From Owenia fusiformis (taxonomy: Eukaryota > Annelida > Polychaeta > Sabellida > Oweniidae): DNA of 64,000 nucleotides. This document shows positions 50,338 to 61,400 of the stretch, piece by piece. A program made the translations under genes and the position numbers. The stretch is taken from contig CAIIXF020000005.1 of assembly GCA_903813345.2 (NCBI GenBank), positions 14,387,375 through 14,451,374 on the forward strand. Direction: 5' to 3'. Below the pieces are notes generated by a model. The model worked only from the letters and a program-made list of their open reading frames with translations, was not told where the DNA came from and did no database searches. The stretch's first letter is position 1, and every line of letters starts with the position of its first letter.

Positions 50338-51232
50338 TACCATTTAATCAAAAAATCAAACATTTAAAAAATTCAAATCCTAGAAACGTAATGATATACT
50401 TTTAGCTCTGTGCTGCGAGTGTGAATCATTGACGTAAAGTAAAAACCAGGTAACCTGAACAGCAAGAGTTGACTGAGCGTAATAGTTTATGATAACACTT
50501 AGACAAAATTTTCTAAAAGAGCTAAGCTGAATCGCAAACTAATCTCAACTCAGACTACTTCTATGTTGTCATTCTGTATGTATCTCAAAATGAACATTTA
50601 CGAAAAGCTAATATTTGCGTATTACGACAAGGCATCATTGAGCAAGATGTAACGAATCGCTAGAGTATCTACTAAGCCACGATGCCCCGATTTCTCTTTA
50701 CAAAACATAACTTGATTTGTTTATTTTAAACACTCAAACTTGCGACTATATTTACTCGGTTTTTACATAATACTCAATTTTGACATGTTAAAGAGCAAAC
50801 AACAAAGCATTAAGTGATATCATTGTCTGAAAATCGATCATCTTATTTCACTTGAGAGTTTTAACATAATGGCAAAGTGAACTGAAACATTTACAATGAA
50901 AAGGGGCCTGCCTTAAGGATTGGGGGAGGGGATAACAGAGGTACAAATAGGGAGGGGGATTTGGGGAATACTTTTATTGAATGTACATAAATGCATTTTG
51001 TTGTCTACTACACCTCCCAAAATAAACACGAGAAATGGAAAACATGGAAATCCTGCCAAAGGGGAGTCTACCACAGAAACCTTCCTGGTGGCAATCATTA
51101 ACATTTCCATCTCAGCCAAATCTTCCAGAGACTTTTTTCTGAACATCTATGTACCTTCCTGTATATGTTTTACTGCAATAATGCAGTCTCTAACTTATAC
51201 CTCTCACACTCTCACATACTCTCTCAGAGTTT
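50338..51232. other. Sequence without identified gene
   Basis: The 138-codon frame 50920-51336 (+) is the second longest in the window, but it has no domain and runs into a foldback element, so I do not call it a gene. Confidence 0.4.
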
Positions 51233-51235
51233 CTG

Positions 51236-51323
51236 TAGTCTTGCATCAAGACCTTATTCCTTCTCATCATTTAATGCATGGGCTTTCAACTCTAATAGAA
51301 AGCCCATGTCTAATGCAAGACTA
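51236..51323. mobile_element. Foldback element with TAGTCTTGCATCAAGAC end
   Basis: TAGTCTTGCAT at the left pairs with ATGCAAGACTA at the right. A second, perfect 11-bp stem (CATGGGCTTTC / GAAAGCCCATG) lies inside at 51277-51308. The whole would fold into a nested hairpin. Confidence 0.75.
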
Positions 51324-51351
51324 TAGTTTACAATAGAAAATATCAAAAGTA

Positions 51352-51456
51352 AGTCTTGCTTCAAGACTCCTGAACCCCCCCCCATCCTTCCCCTTATCAA
51401 CTCCAGATGTTGAAGTTGATAGGGGGGGAAGGGATCCAGGGTCTTGAAGCAAGACT
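51352..51456. mobile_element. Foldback element with AGTCTTGCTTCAAGAC ends
   Basis: A 16-bp perfect inverted repeat at the ends, then a C-rich left arm (CCCCCCCCCATCCTTCCCC) facing GGGGGGGAAGGGATCC, then TATCAACT / AGTTGATA around an 11-base loop. It lies 28 bp from the preceding foldback and shares its end motif. Confidence 0.82.
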
Positions 51457-51862
51457 AGTCAAAAATTCAAATAAAATTCATGATTTTCAAAAACTAATCT
51501 GAATGCATCACTGTGATGCTGAGTTGATGTAGGAAATAACAAAGTAGAAAACTCGATTCAAGACTACCAAAAGCTTTGTATGTGCGAATGAGTATAGAAA
51601 CTATATAAACACGAATTATGGTACATATATGAGTATAAACAACTATACAAAATATATTTACATGAATTACAGGTCTGTTTTGGTCAACTGAGGCAAACAT
51701 GACAGTAAATCATATATTGAAAAACATCTTCATTTATTATGAAAAACCTTGTTGATTTTTTCATTGCAAAGGTGTACTATACTCAAGTTACAACCTGTTA
51801 ACTGCTCCTCCCTCCAACCAACATATTTCATTAATTGTCCCTATATATAGTACACACATATA

Positions 51863-52054
51863 CAGTTAAACTATCTTAAATGAACACTGCTTACTGACTG
51901 AAAAAAAGTGTTCAAATTGAGATAGGTCTGATGACACAATAACACAGGTGTCAATGGGATATGTACAAAATGGGCCCAAAAGTGTTCATATTTTGAGGTG
52001 TTTATATTTTGTGGTGTTCATATATCGAGGTGTTCATATAAAGAGGTTTTACTA
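51863..52054. mobile_element. Pogo/Tc1-like MITE, CAGTTAAACTATC ends
   Basis: CAGTTAAACTATCTTAAATG at the left; TCATATAAAGAGGTTTTACT at the right. The arms match over about 24 bp with several changes. TA precedes the left end; the right end has mutated (ACTAAG). Inside, GAGGTGTTCATAT recurs three to four times. Confidence 0.75.
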
Positions 52055-54909
52055 AGCACACTCCTTATTAACTAACATGTACTCATTCACATCCTATAAA
52101 TCAATCTAAAGCTTAAGCTACAAGTTGCTGGCTGTAATTTATAACAACCAACACAAACAAATACACAAATACAATGTCACAGAGCCAACAAAAATAAAGA
52201 TAAATTCCAATGTATTCAGATTACTTACTAGATTTGCAAGCAAAATTAGACCTGATTGGTATCTTACCATCAAGCCATAAAAACATTATAAAATTCAATA
52301 TCAAATAATAAACACTAACTTTAATCTCATAACTTAATCCTTTCCCCAGGTCTATCTTGGACAAATGGTTTCAAACTTGTGCAAACTTCTAGAAATCTGG
52401 TTCCTAGTAACTTACCTTTAATATGACAAAATCCATGGTCCGGCATGAAGTCTCGAAATATGATATATTTTTCCAGTTCAAGCAATTTCACCTAAAATTA
52501 ATTCCAACTGTGAAATGTACATCACGCAGCTCAAATCAGCTATATCCGTAGAAATATCCTAAATTCTGATAATAAAAGTTCATCAGTTATCATCCGGAAT
52601 AAATCCTAGCAAAATGTCTAATCCATAGATGCCTTTGTTTTAGTGCTTGGTTATTTTAACGTGAACTTTCGATGATTTTGTCCCAAAGTTAATAGTATCC
52701 CTGGGTGCCATTTTGCCTGTAGTCATAGGCTAGTCTGTCATATACTACAGATTTACGCTCGTTCTTTGATTAATCACCTCTGACCAGAGGTAATTAGGCT
52801 TATTAGGCTAATTAATGACCGAACTATGATCCACTGAGCACTACTGTGGCTAAACAATTAAAACATCCGTGTTTTATTCTTACCCCTGGTTCCAAGTGAA
52901 TGTCTCCAAATGCTTTCAGTATCTCACTGTTTATGTATTGTTTACCTTTGTATATAATTGATCACTTCTCCTACTAAATAAACACATCAATACACTAACA
53001 CTGGTTATGAATGATGGCTAATTAAACTTTCTACTACAGACAGTAAATATACCCCATAGAGAGCACTTCTCAGCTTTCAACTGGTACATCAATTTTCAAA
53101 TATCCTTTAATTGAACAATTCATTAACTCTCCGTGAGATAACTCTGAACTGGTCAAAAACTAAATCCAGTTTCACCGAATTTTCCATAAATAAACACAAC
53201 TGTAAGTCAAACGAGAACCTGCTTGTAAATTCCTTGGGATCCTGAAGTACAAGATAGTATAGCCAATAATCCGAGCATCCTAATCTTCATGGAGGAACCT
53301 CTTGGAAACTTTAGTGGTATAAATGCCTGCTTATCTCAGTTAACTCATCTCCAATGGTTGTAGTGTCTTGTCGTTTCGAAGGCCCCTGGCTAAAAGCATT
53401 TACTCATACACACACTGGCTCGGTTTACTATCAGTGAACGGCCAATCAGAAATTCAAACTGTTTTGATTTCAATTTTTCGGTTTAGTTTTCTATGAAAAG
53501 TTTCTCAATGAATGATGACCCAGGTTTTTCTGTGTATTATTCTTTTGATATCAGTTCTGTATACAATACAACATATGTCTCCAACATACACCTGTGTGCA
53601 GATGTGAGATATCAAAAGTGCTTAAACTTTTAACAACATGGATATCACATGAACAACATATAAACTTCCTTCCTCTTGCTTGCCATTTCAAATCAGTGTT
53701 AATTCAGAAAATGAAAATTTAGTGATTTCTTCATCAATTTCACTTGATTTTCATGCTCACTTTTATTTTTTCATAGAGCCTTCATGAAAATAACCTTTCA
53801 TGACTCTCCAGATATGGAAGTTCAAAACTCAATGCTCTGCTAAACTCAAAGGTGCCCTTGCAAAAAATGTCACATCAATTCTGGTTCCTGCTCAAAACAA
53901 CATGCAAAAGGAAGTAAAAAGCCACATTTTTTCACCAAATTATATCTCTAAATCTATACTCTTAATAAACCTAACTGAAAAGTTATTTTCATATTCATTC
54001 ATGAATAGATTTATGATGACAAAGATACATAAATAACTATTATTTTGCTCTGGCTGTTGCCAATATCAGAGAGGGCTGTACTTGGACTGATAAAGCTCAC
54101 TTCACAAACATATCTGATCCGACCAGCAACTCCAAACATCAATGTTAACTGTTAAAAATTTTAATAACTTAATCAAACTTTTGTATTCACAGTCAATTGT
54201 TATTACTTTTATCTCTCCTTAAATTCTGCACGAATCCCTTCAAATCTGGAGTTGAGAATCTTTGTGTTATCCAGCACTTGAAACCATACTCGCTTACTGA
54301 TTTGATTTTATGAAAACTTCATATTTTATAAATCAAAGATGCTTAAAACAGAAAATAGACAATGCCATTCAAGAGGTTATTAAGGTAGCAGTGTATTCCA
54401 CTGCAACTTTCCCTGTAAATAAACAACTTTTGCCAGCCAGAAATATTCAAATTTGATTCATGCAGAACCTAGGCTACACCCCCCCCCTCTACCATTTTGT
54501 AACCGTTCCTTCATTTTGTCCAAAAAGGCCAGGAATTCTCAATAACACACAAAATATGTTTAGCAAATATTTACACATAAGTAAATCAAAACCCTAAATA
54601 AGAAAGTTGAAAATCTCAAAATTTTTTTTAATTTGTACTGTTGACTACAATGATTTGGTATGATTTGGCGAGGGTTCGCTGGAAATTGATCTCAGAGGTA
54701 TGACCTTTTACACCTCCAACTGTGGAGAGTGAGCAATCATGTTACACGTCTTTGGCTTTTAGAGGAAGAAAATACTCAATCAAATTAAATAACAAGTCTA
54801 CGATGATTTAGATGGTTTCAAATCACCCAGCAAGATCTGATTTGATGTCTCGATCTTTATCCCGTGATGAAGTGTTTCTGGAATAGTACGTGAAGCCAAT
54901 GTTCGTCTA
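52055..54909. other. AT-rich sequence, nothing identified
   Basis: Contains the near-palindrome at 52771-52796 and otherwise no repeat or coding feature. The 52640-53500 stretch is of mixed composition and could be conserved non-coding DNA, which cannot be judged here. Confidence 0.35.
52771..52796. promoter_or_regulatory. 26-bp near-perfect palindrome with TAAT flanks
   Basis: TAATCACCTCTGACCAGAGG followed by TAATTA; 11 of 13 base pairs match. The inner ACCTCTG/CAGAGGT and outer TAAT/ATTA could be binding sites for dimeric factors. This is a sequence observation only. Confidence 0.3.
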
Positions 54910-54980
54910 TTAAAACGGAGGATCTAGGAGTGGAATAAAGTAAAATTAGCATGAAATACCCAAACAAATGGCATTGAAAA
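54910..54980 (+). repeat. ~170 bp dispersed repeat, left-half fragment
   Basis: AGGAGTGGAATAAAGTAAAA and TTAGCATGAAATACCCAAAC recall the family's left half. The rest is lost. Confidence 0.4.
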
Positions 54981-55391
54981 ATTGCTGACCATTTCAGTTA
55001 ATCGAATCACCCAATCTGTAAATGAGAGGTGACGTTAAAAGCTTTTTACGCAAAAATGTCTGCCAAAGTAAGGAAATAAGAAAACAAAAAATGAAAAATA
55101 AATTCTTCCAGGTTTTTTCTATCTACCAACACTATACCATATGTACCCCATAAAGCCTTGCTGATTTACTTGTTGGCAAACTTTCTTTAATTTAAGCATC
55201 CTTCCCTTATAAACAGACAACAACAACAATTTTAAAGATTTACTACTCTATAAATTCTACACGGAAAGTGTGAGAGGTTGAATTCTGAGATTTTGAAGAA
55301 GAAAGAAGTTTGGCATCAATTAACGCAGAACCTGCTGTAAAGTAACATACACACATGTTCATTTACCCTGACATAATCATTCAGGAATCTA

Positions 55392-55513
55392 CCTGTACAG
55401 GTAAGGTAATAACCCATGTATAAAGTTTGCCTGGATACGTACGGGAACCCATTCATAAAATTTACATGCACAGAGCCGGTCTACTTGGATTAGTAAGGTG
55501 ACCCATGAATAAA
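55392..55513. repeat. Degenerate tandem repeat with ACCCATGTATAAAGTT
   Basis: Three imperfect units: ACCCATGTATAAAGTTTG, ACCCATTCATAAAATTTA and ACCCATGAATAAAGTATC, each preceded by CTTGGAT/CCTGGAT and GTAAGG-like words. Confidence 0.55.
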
Positions 55514-55863
55514 GTATCTCTTAGGTTTTACCCATGAACACATGTCACATTTTGAATGAGCTCAAGAGAGAATAGAATTAGCAAGTAATTATTTTCCAAT
55601 TCAAAATAGGCCCCTTTCTATCCAAAAAGTTTTCTGTCCATTTCTTTATCACTCATGCATGACTATGTAGTATGTAGTTTCTGTTCATAGGATCACCTGT
55701 CTAACTTTTGTGTTACCTATTTCAGATTTTGATTACTGTACATATATATTTGGCAAGAATTGCCGAGCAGGTAATAAACATCATATATTACAGCATCACC
55801 TGTTTTCCTTTAATTATCAATAAAGCACAAAATAGATAGAGATAAGAAAAAAACAAACAAATA

Positions 55864-55981
55864 CAGTGAAACTTGTCAAGTGGAACACCTCTAGAAGTGG
55901 AACAACTCCCTAGTGGAACACTTTTTAGTGGTATCAAGGGTGTTCCACATGGGAGGTGTTCCACTTCAACAGATTTTACTA
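55864..55981. mobile_element. Pogo/Tc1-like MITE, CAGTGAAACTTGTC ends (118 bp)
   Basis: TA before CAGTGAAACTTGTCAAGTGG. The right end, CAACAGATTTTACTA, is its diverged inverted copy. The interior repeats AGTGGAACACT and GTGTTCCAC in both orientations. Confidence 0.75.
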
Positions 55982-56058
55982 TGCCATACATGTATCCTTG
56001 AAGTCAATAACATATTATGGTATAATGAGTAGATCTAACAATATTAATACACATCCCA

Positions 56059-56096
56059 TCATCTCCTTAAGGAGAAGCTGTCTCCTGAAGGAGAAA
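56059..56096. repeat. Paired TCTCCTTAAGGAGA palindromes
   Basis: ATCTCCTTAAGGAGA and GTCTCCTGAAGGAGAAAC lie side by side. Related palindromes are at 29791-29813, 37397-37416 and 50079-50098. Confidence 0.6.
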
Positions 56097-56124
56097 CCTG
56101 GAAATATAATTGTTCAAGCTTTGT

Positions 56125-56232
56125 ACATTATTGTAACTTACCTAATAGCACCAATGAATATTGTTGTTTGTGTCGAGTTAGGTTCCATGGAAATCCAGGA
56201 GCACAGCACATGAAAATAGATGAAAAATGAAA
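56125..56232 (+). repeat. Dispersed repeat shared with 21010-21110
   Basis: Second copy of the element carrying ATTGTAACTTACCTAATAG, GGTTCCATGGAAATCCAGGA and CAGCACATGAAAATAGA. Confidence 0.65.
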
Positions 56233-56276
56233 GTTAGAAATTGAAACATCATGATGTCATTTAACATTCACATAGT

Positions 56277-56300
56277 ATTCAATTCAATTCAATTCAATTC
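56277..56300. repeat. ATTCA pentanucleotide array
   Basis: Five units (ATTCA/AATTC). On the minus strand this is the simple-sequence tail expected at the 3' end of CR1/L2-type retroelements. Confidence 0.9.
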
Positions 56301-56503
56301 ACTTTATTTCAAATGTTTCAAATACAGTGTTTTACATTGACATGAAAAGACACCCCGAGGGGTGTATAAGTTCCATGTTTAACATACAATATAGCATTTA
56401 TTAAATTAACAGTCAGGTTATATGGAAACAAAAAAATGACAAAGCATAAGATGCATCACAATAAAATACAAGTAATGAGAAGAAAGCATTTTTCAAAGAA
56501 GAT
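56277..56503 (-). mobile_element. 3' UTR and tail of a truncated non-LTR retroelement
   Basis: Lies between the stop codon of the reverse-transcriptase fragment and the (TGAAT)n tail on the minus strand. It contains the inverted pair ACACCCC / GGGGTGT at 56351-56366 (CACCCCGAGGGGTG), a likely stem near the RNA 3' end. Confidence 0.7.
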
Positions 56504-56821
56504 CTAATAATGACTTAGCAAATCAAACTTTAACTTTCGTTCAAATGATTTGATATGTTTAGACTTTTTGAGATCAAGTGAAAGAGTATTGTAAAGTAAT
56601 GGGCCACTTGTTTCAATTGATTTTCTTCCAATTTCTGTTCTGAATTTTTTTACAGTTAAATTCTTATTAATTCTCGTGTCATGATTATGAATTGCGGTTC
56701 CTGGAACAAATAAATGTTTGAACTTTTGAAAAGGAAATTCTGGTGATTCTGAAACAGTTTTCTGAACAAAGCTAATAGTTTCATGGGCAATCTCTATTAC
56801 GTTTGTGAATTGTTTGTTTAT
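56504..56821 (-). pseudogene. Reverse-transcriptase C-terminal fragment, CR1/L2/Jockey type
   Basis: 105 codons open on the minus strand before TAG (56504-56506), with no upstream start because the 5' part is missing. The end of such retrotransposon proteins is recognisable: 'HNHDTR' (usual H-N-x-x-T-R), 'FRTEIGRKSI' (R-T-E-x-G-x-x-S), 'GPLLYNTLSLDLK' (usual G-x-x-L-W-N-x-L-P) and 'FERKLKFDLL' (F-K-x-x-L-K). The catalytic part is absent, so it cannot act. Homology probably stops at 56799, where a 25-bp repeat and unrelated DNA begin. The clade is uncertain. Confidence 0.72.
56775..56799. repeat. 25-bp direct repeat, copy 1
   Basis: ATAGTTTCATGGGCAATCTC + TATTA, identical to 57250-57274. It lies at the border where the retroelement frame loses its similarity. 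Confidence 0.9.
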
Positions 56822-56873
56822 TTAGATTAAAGTTCAAATGGAATTTTCAATGACTGAGGTATGTTTGGTTTAT

Positions 56874-56904
56874 GAGGGTTGTCCCAAAAGTAATGCACTA
56901 TATG
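56874..56904 (+). mobile_element. Mariner-like terminal repeat, solitary
   Basis: GAGGGTTGTCCCAAAAGTAA followed by TGCAC, close to the known mariner terminal pattern (GGTTG-x-CCAAAAGTAAT). TA lies one base upstream. I found no inverted partner downstream, so only one end is supported. Confidence 0.45.
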
Positions 56905-57249
56905 CTCTAACATCAAATTTTACTGATCTTGTAACAAAAATACTTGAACTACTGTGGCCTACTCTAATTACAGAGAAAAGGGCTTTGTATGGCTATTTTG
57001 AGATGTTGGATTTGTAAAATCCTCCAAATAATCCTTTTTGATTTTATAATACAAAACTATCTGGACCCCCTATCTTCACTTTTTATTGTTTGGTCTTTTA
57101 AATGGTGCCCATCGCTTCACTTTTTTGATTTCTTCAAATGCTGCCCCTTGCTCTACATTTCTGATACAACCCTAAACAGTTAACTGTCTGAAGGGTTCTA
57201 CATTATCCAGCAAGGTAGCATTAATTACCATCAAACAAGGTTATGGCAG

Positions 57250-57274
57250 ATAGTTTCATGGGCAATCTCTATTA
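57250..57274. repeat. 25-bp direct repeat, copy 2
   Basis: Exact second copy of 56775-56799, 450 bp away. Confidence 0.9.
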
Positions 57275-57412
57275 ATTAGACCCTGAGAGATATGAGCTAA
57301 TTCTTAGGTAATATATGGGTATCTATCCTTTCAACGAATTTCAGCCTGATTGAGTTCCACATCCTGTCTTAAACAAAGGAAGATCAAATATGTGATTTCA
57401 ATGGAATAATTA

Positions 57413-57451
57413 TGTTACTCAGTTACTCAGATTACTCATTTACTCAGATTA
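57413..57451. repeat. TTACTCAG short tandem repeat
   Basis: Four units of 9 bp: TTACTCAG(T/A) with one TTACTCATT. Confidence 0.85.
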
Positions 57452-58819
57452 CAGCTTTATATTTTTCAAATATTTTCAAGACTGTGATCTGACAAGATTT
57501 GATTTCTTGTACGTTAGAGGGGTGTAGTACATATACTATAGAAGGGACCTGACCTGTTTTCTTGACATGATACAAGATAAAAAATTGCCACTCCTTTGGG
57601 AGAATTTTTTGATGATGCATTACCAAATTTTGAGAAAACACCTAAAATTATACTTCCTTTCTATCAAAAGCGAGAAACGCCTAAATGCCTTTGTGAGATT
57701 CAAAGAAAACCAATTTGATAGTTGATAGTGGGAGTTACCAGTTTCACCATATTGGTGACTAATTTGGGCCAGATAACATGGCACACATATATGAATTTTA
57801 TGAAATGTACTTTATCTTTTATACAAGAAACACTATTCTTGATTTTATAATAGAGGCACTATAGGGTATCCATTCTTTAAAAAAATATGGTTCTCAGGGA
57901 GAATTCAAAGATAAACAATTTCTAACATTTTGTATAGATTTCAAATATGATGTATCACATTGACTTCATTTTGAAAACAACATACAGGCTATTGCATGTA
58001 ATGATGAAAATCAGGTTATTTTTGGTTGCCGAGATGTGAAACTGAACATTTGACCTTGAATGTAAATGTGCTTGATTAAAGACAGTATGAAGAAGAAGAA
58101 TCCATTGAAAGATAAAAATTAAGGACTTAAAGTCCAAGAGACGAGTAAACGTGCTTGCTCAAATGTAGTCTGCCTGTAAAATCCCCATGATTCAATGATT
58201 AGAGGTTAATTTAATAAACTGGAATGTGGCGAAAGGTCTCTGATAATAGGTGTTCAGTTACATAACTTTCCCTGTATGTCATAACATCTGAGAACTTTCT
58301 TTTTAAAGGAATTAGAAAGGACAACCTCCTAAAAACAATTCCCAGATAACCTTACAGACTGGATGATTATGCTCATATGAAGTTAGAACTGTTGGACTTT
58401 TTGCAAAAAAGCCATGGCATGGAACTATGCGATGAATAAATACTGTAGAATTGTGACAGTTTACTATAATTCTCTCAAAGCTACTCTTTTTAAAAAGCAT
58501 GTTATGGTAAATAATGTAAATCAACTCAATTTTTTATAAATTATCTTACATAATAAACTTGTTCATGACAAGATAATACCAGACATTTGGAAAAGAGTGA
58601 GAATTACAAATTGCTGAGTTGAAAAAACTTTCCATCTTTTAAGGTGATAAATACATTCAGAGTTCTTTCACGCAATTTGTTGGTCAATTTTTCATTTCTT
58701 TAAACAGACGATTAATTAAAGTTCATAGCATCTATAGAACTCTCAGTTTCTCCACTGAACTCCATAAAAGATCGCAATGGTGCATAAAACATGTTTGCCC
58801 AAATGCCAAATACCATGGT
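57452..58819. other. AT-rich sequence, nothing identified
   Basis: No supported feature. Confidence 0.4.
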
Positions 58820-58980
58820 AGTCATGTTCTATAACTACAAATAGAGTGAAAAAATGGGACAAGCAAGGAAAAAGAAAGCCCCATGTAGTAAATTAACTCA
58901 ATTGTATAACATAAGAAAAAAAAGTTTCAGATTTTAGAGATAGATATCAAGGAAAATGCAAAAGCAGACGGACATTTGCA
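58820..58980 (+). repeat. ~170 bp dispersed repeat, forward copy
   Basis: GTCATGTTCTATAACTAC, CAAATAGAGTGAAAAAATGG, TTTCAGATTTTAGAGATAG and AAAGCAGACGGACATTTG. Confidence 0.75.
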
Positions 58981-60208
58981 TTATGGGTAGGTGTCTATTT
59001 TTACATCCCATTGCAGAGCAGCCTAGGGTTTTAACAGAACTCAAGTGCTTGCATATGTCCATCTCTTTTCTAGCTCTGAATCTAGCAGGTTGAGGAAGGG
59101 GGACCATATCACCCTACTTGAGGAAAGATGCTGAATCCCACACAGAAGGTATAATCCTACAGGTCCCAATCAGCAAAAGTTCAACATTTGAGAATTTTCA
59201 ACCAATCAAATCACAGAGTTGTGTGTTCAGATGATGGATGGGATATGACCTCCCTTCCCTATTACCTTCACAGGTTGAAAACCAGTGAACAGTATGGAGG
59301 TAGATAAAGCAAGTCAACAAAAATATACATCATAATATTAGAATGATAATGTTTTTCTAGTAAATAACTAATATTTCCCTGGAAATAAGGGAGATTTACT
59401 TTGAAGAATCCCTTTTGATAACTTTTCTCATAGTTTATGGAAGATGATATATCAGTCTTTCAAATATCAAGAGTACATCTCAGATCATTTGTGTTGATTG
59501 TTGTTTTTTCATAATAGATTCAAATACAACTTTGCTCTTAGGATACATCTGCATGTTAAGCATTTTCTTGATTACACCTTTTCAATTTATGTTGAAATGA
59601 CAAAGTGCAGAACTACCTTAAGGTTCCACAGTATAAAAGTATCCCCACCCTAATTTATTACAGGGGTAATGGAGCTCTGATAAAAGTATTCCTGACCAAT
59701 CATCTTCAAATTTAATGTTGTTTTCTTTAACAGAGGGCAGCACTATATGCCTCCATTATTCAGCAGACGTCAATATTTCTGATTACCTGTACCACATGTA
59801 ATAAAACAGCAATGAAAATAGAAGTTACAGACAACCTAAAGTTAAAATAATCATTAAAACTTGTCTATTTTCTCAGGTGGAAAATGGTTTTTATCCTGCA
59901 ACTTTGAAGTTTCAGCAGAATTGTATATTTGCTGTTGGTTTTGACGAAGTGCCATGTTACATAGACCTTGAATGACTACAAAATGAAAATCAGCCAAAAT
60001 AATATTATTTTTCATGTTTCAATATAGTGCTTCTTTGACCTTATTGGGTAAATATTATAAATAGATATCAAATATAAAATGTGACAAGATTAATTTAGTT
60101 TATCTAAAACCACTTACATGGTTAGATTTGATATGAATATTTTCCAAGATATCTTTCCAGAGGTATACCTTTGGTGAAGTTATAGCTTCGATTTCAAATA
60201 TCTTTTTC

Positions 60209-60217
60209 AATGACAGA
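60209..60217. repeat. 9-bp target-site duplication, left (AATGACAGA)
   Basis: Exact match with 60297-60305 around the short TACCCT element. Confidence 0.88.
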
Positions 60218-60296
60218 TACCCTTTGCATTCATTTGACTTCACTTCTTAAAAGAGAGCTTCGTCTTGTAGTTTAACTAGACTCTGGACGCAGGGTA
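60218..60296 (+). mobile_element. Short internally deleted TACCCT element (79 bp)
   Basis: Keeps about 50 bp of the left end (TACCCTTTGCATTCATTTGA, TTAAAAGAGAGCTTCGTCTT) joined to 29 bp of the right end (TAGTTTAACTAGACTCTGG, CAGGGTA). It is flanked by exact 9-bp duplications, so it moved in this short form. Confidence 0.92.
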
Positions 60297-60305
60297 AATG
60301 ACAGA
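60297..60305. repeat. 9-bp target-site duplication, right (AATGACAGA)
   Basis: Identical to 60209-60217. Confidence 0.88.
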
Positions 60306-61094
60306 TAGAAAGAAAACATTATCTAAAAGGCTGTAAATTACAATGCTGTAAAACTGATGGTAATCTGGTAGGAGTTTTCCCAGAATGGTAGCATATTGTT
60401 TCACAGATTGCACCCAATGTCCCTAATGTTCCTGTGTTTGAACAGTCTTGTGTAACAATCGATACGACAAACCCTAAGACAAATGACACATTATATTTTA
60501 ATCTGGCACGCGGTATCAAATATCAGGATTAGTACAGCCACAGCGTCCCTATATTTCTTCTTTCATTGATACAATCATTGGCTTTCAACAGACCCATGAT
60601 ACAATATATGAATAACGGATGTTAGAATTGTGAAGAAAGAATAGGAATTGAAATTTAAAACTGTCCATACGTCTGCTTATATGTACTGCCCAAAAAGTGT
60701 GACCTGAGGCTATGATCGAGTCAATTCTAGACAATGCTTTCATTAAACAGACAATGTAACACTATAAACTGTAGCTATATTGCATAGAGGGGTGTATGAA
60801 CAAGGAAGCACAAGGGAAAACAGTAGAAGAACGAACAAGGCATTAACATGCACAATGTCACCAACTGCCATTTGTTACAGACACTGAACACCAAACACAA
60901 ACTGCTGAACTCTGTCCACAAAAAAGTTGTAGACCATAACAATAGATCACCACTTGTGGTGGTGACATAAAAAAAAGTGAACACCCAGGGCAAATAATAA
61001 TAACCACCATTTTGTGATCATCAAAGGACAGGGAGGCAATGTCCTTAAATAAAGGCAATTGCTGGTCATTCAACATAACCATTTGTCCAACAAC

Positions 61095-61192
61095 TACCCT
61101 GCGTGCAGAGTCTAGTTATAAACTACTGAAGACGAAGCGGGAGACGAAGCTCTCTATTGAGAAGCAAAGTCGAATGATTTCAAAGCTGGGTA
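61095..61192 (-). mobile_element. Short TACCCT element, reverse orientation (98 bp)
   Basis: Starts TACCCTGCGTGCAGAGTCTA and ends with CAAAGCTGGGTA. It contains two GACGAAGC steps, suggesting a small internal duplication. The flanks TCCAACAAC and TCCAACAAA match at 8 of 9 positions. Confidence 0.82.
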
Positions 61193-61274
61193 TCCAACAA
61201 AATGATTACATACATAGATGGCATGCCTCCCTGTACTTTATGGGATATCCAAGGATTGACCCCTAATCTTTGTC

Positions 61275-61400
61275 AGTTAATTTCAAAATCTTTATTTACT
61301 TCATTTCTCTTAAATCAGGATACACCAAAGATGAATACAAATACAAGAATAATACATAATAGATAATAGAAAACTAAGAAGACTAGAGGTCTAGTGTTAA
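61275..61400 (-). mobile_element. Possible 3' end of another retroelement
   Basis: TTTCAAAATCTTTATTTACT on the plus strand recalls the retroelement 3' UTR at 56301 (ACTTTATTTCAAATG), and its complement holds AATAAAG. No protein trace follows, so this is weak. Confidence 0.2.

Noticed and set aside
50920-51336. 138-codon frame from ATG
   Set aside because: No recognisable domain, simple-sequence start, and it ends inside a foldback element.
54479-54487. C-run after CCTAGGCTACAC as another CAGGCCCGTAGCCAGG copy
   Set aside because: Only a few words match (GGCCAGGAATTCTCAA); the ends and conserved centre are missing.
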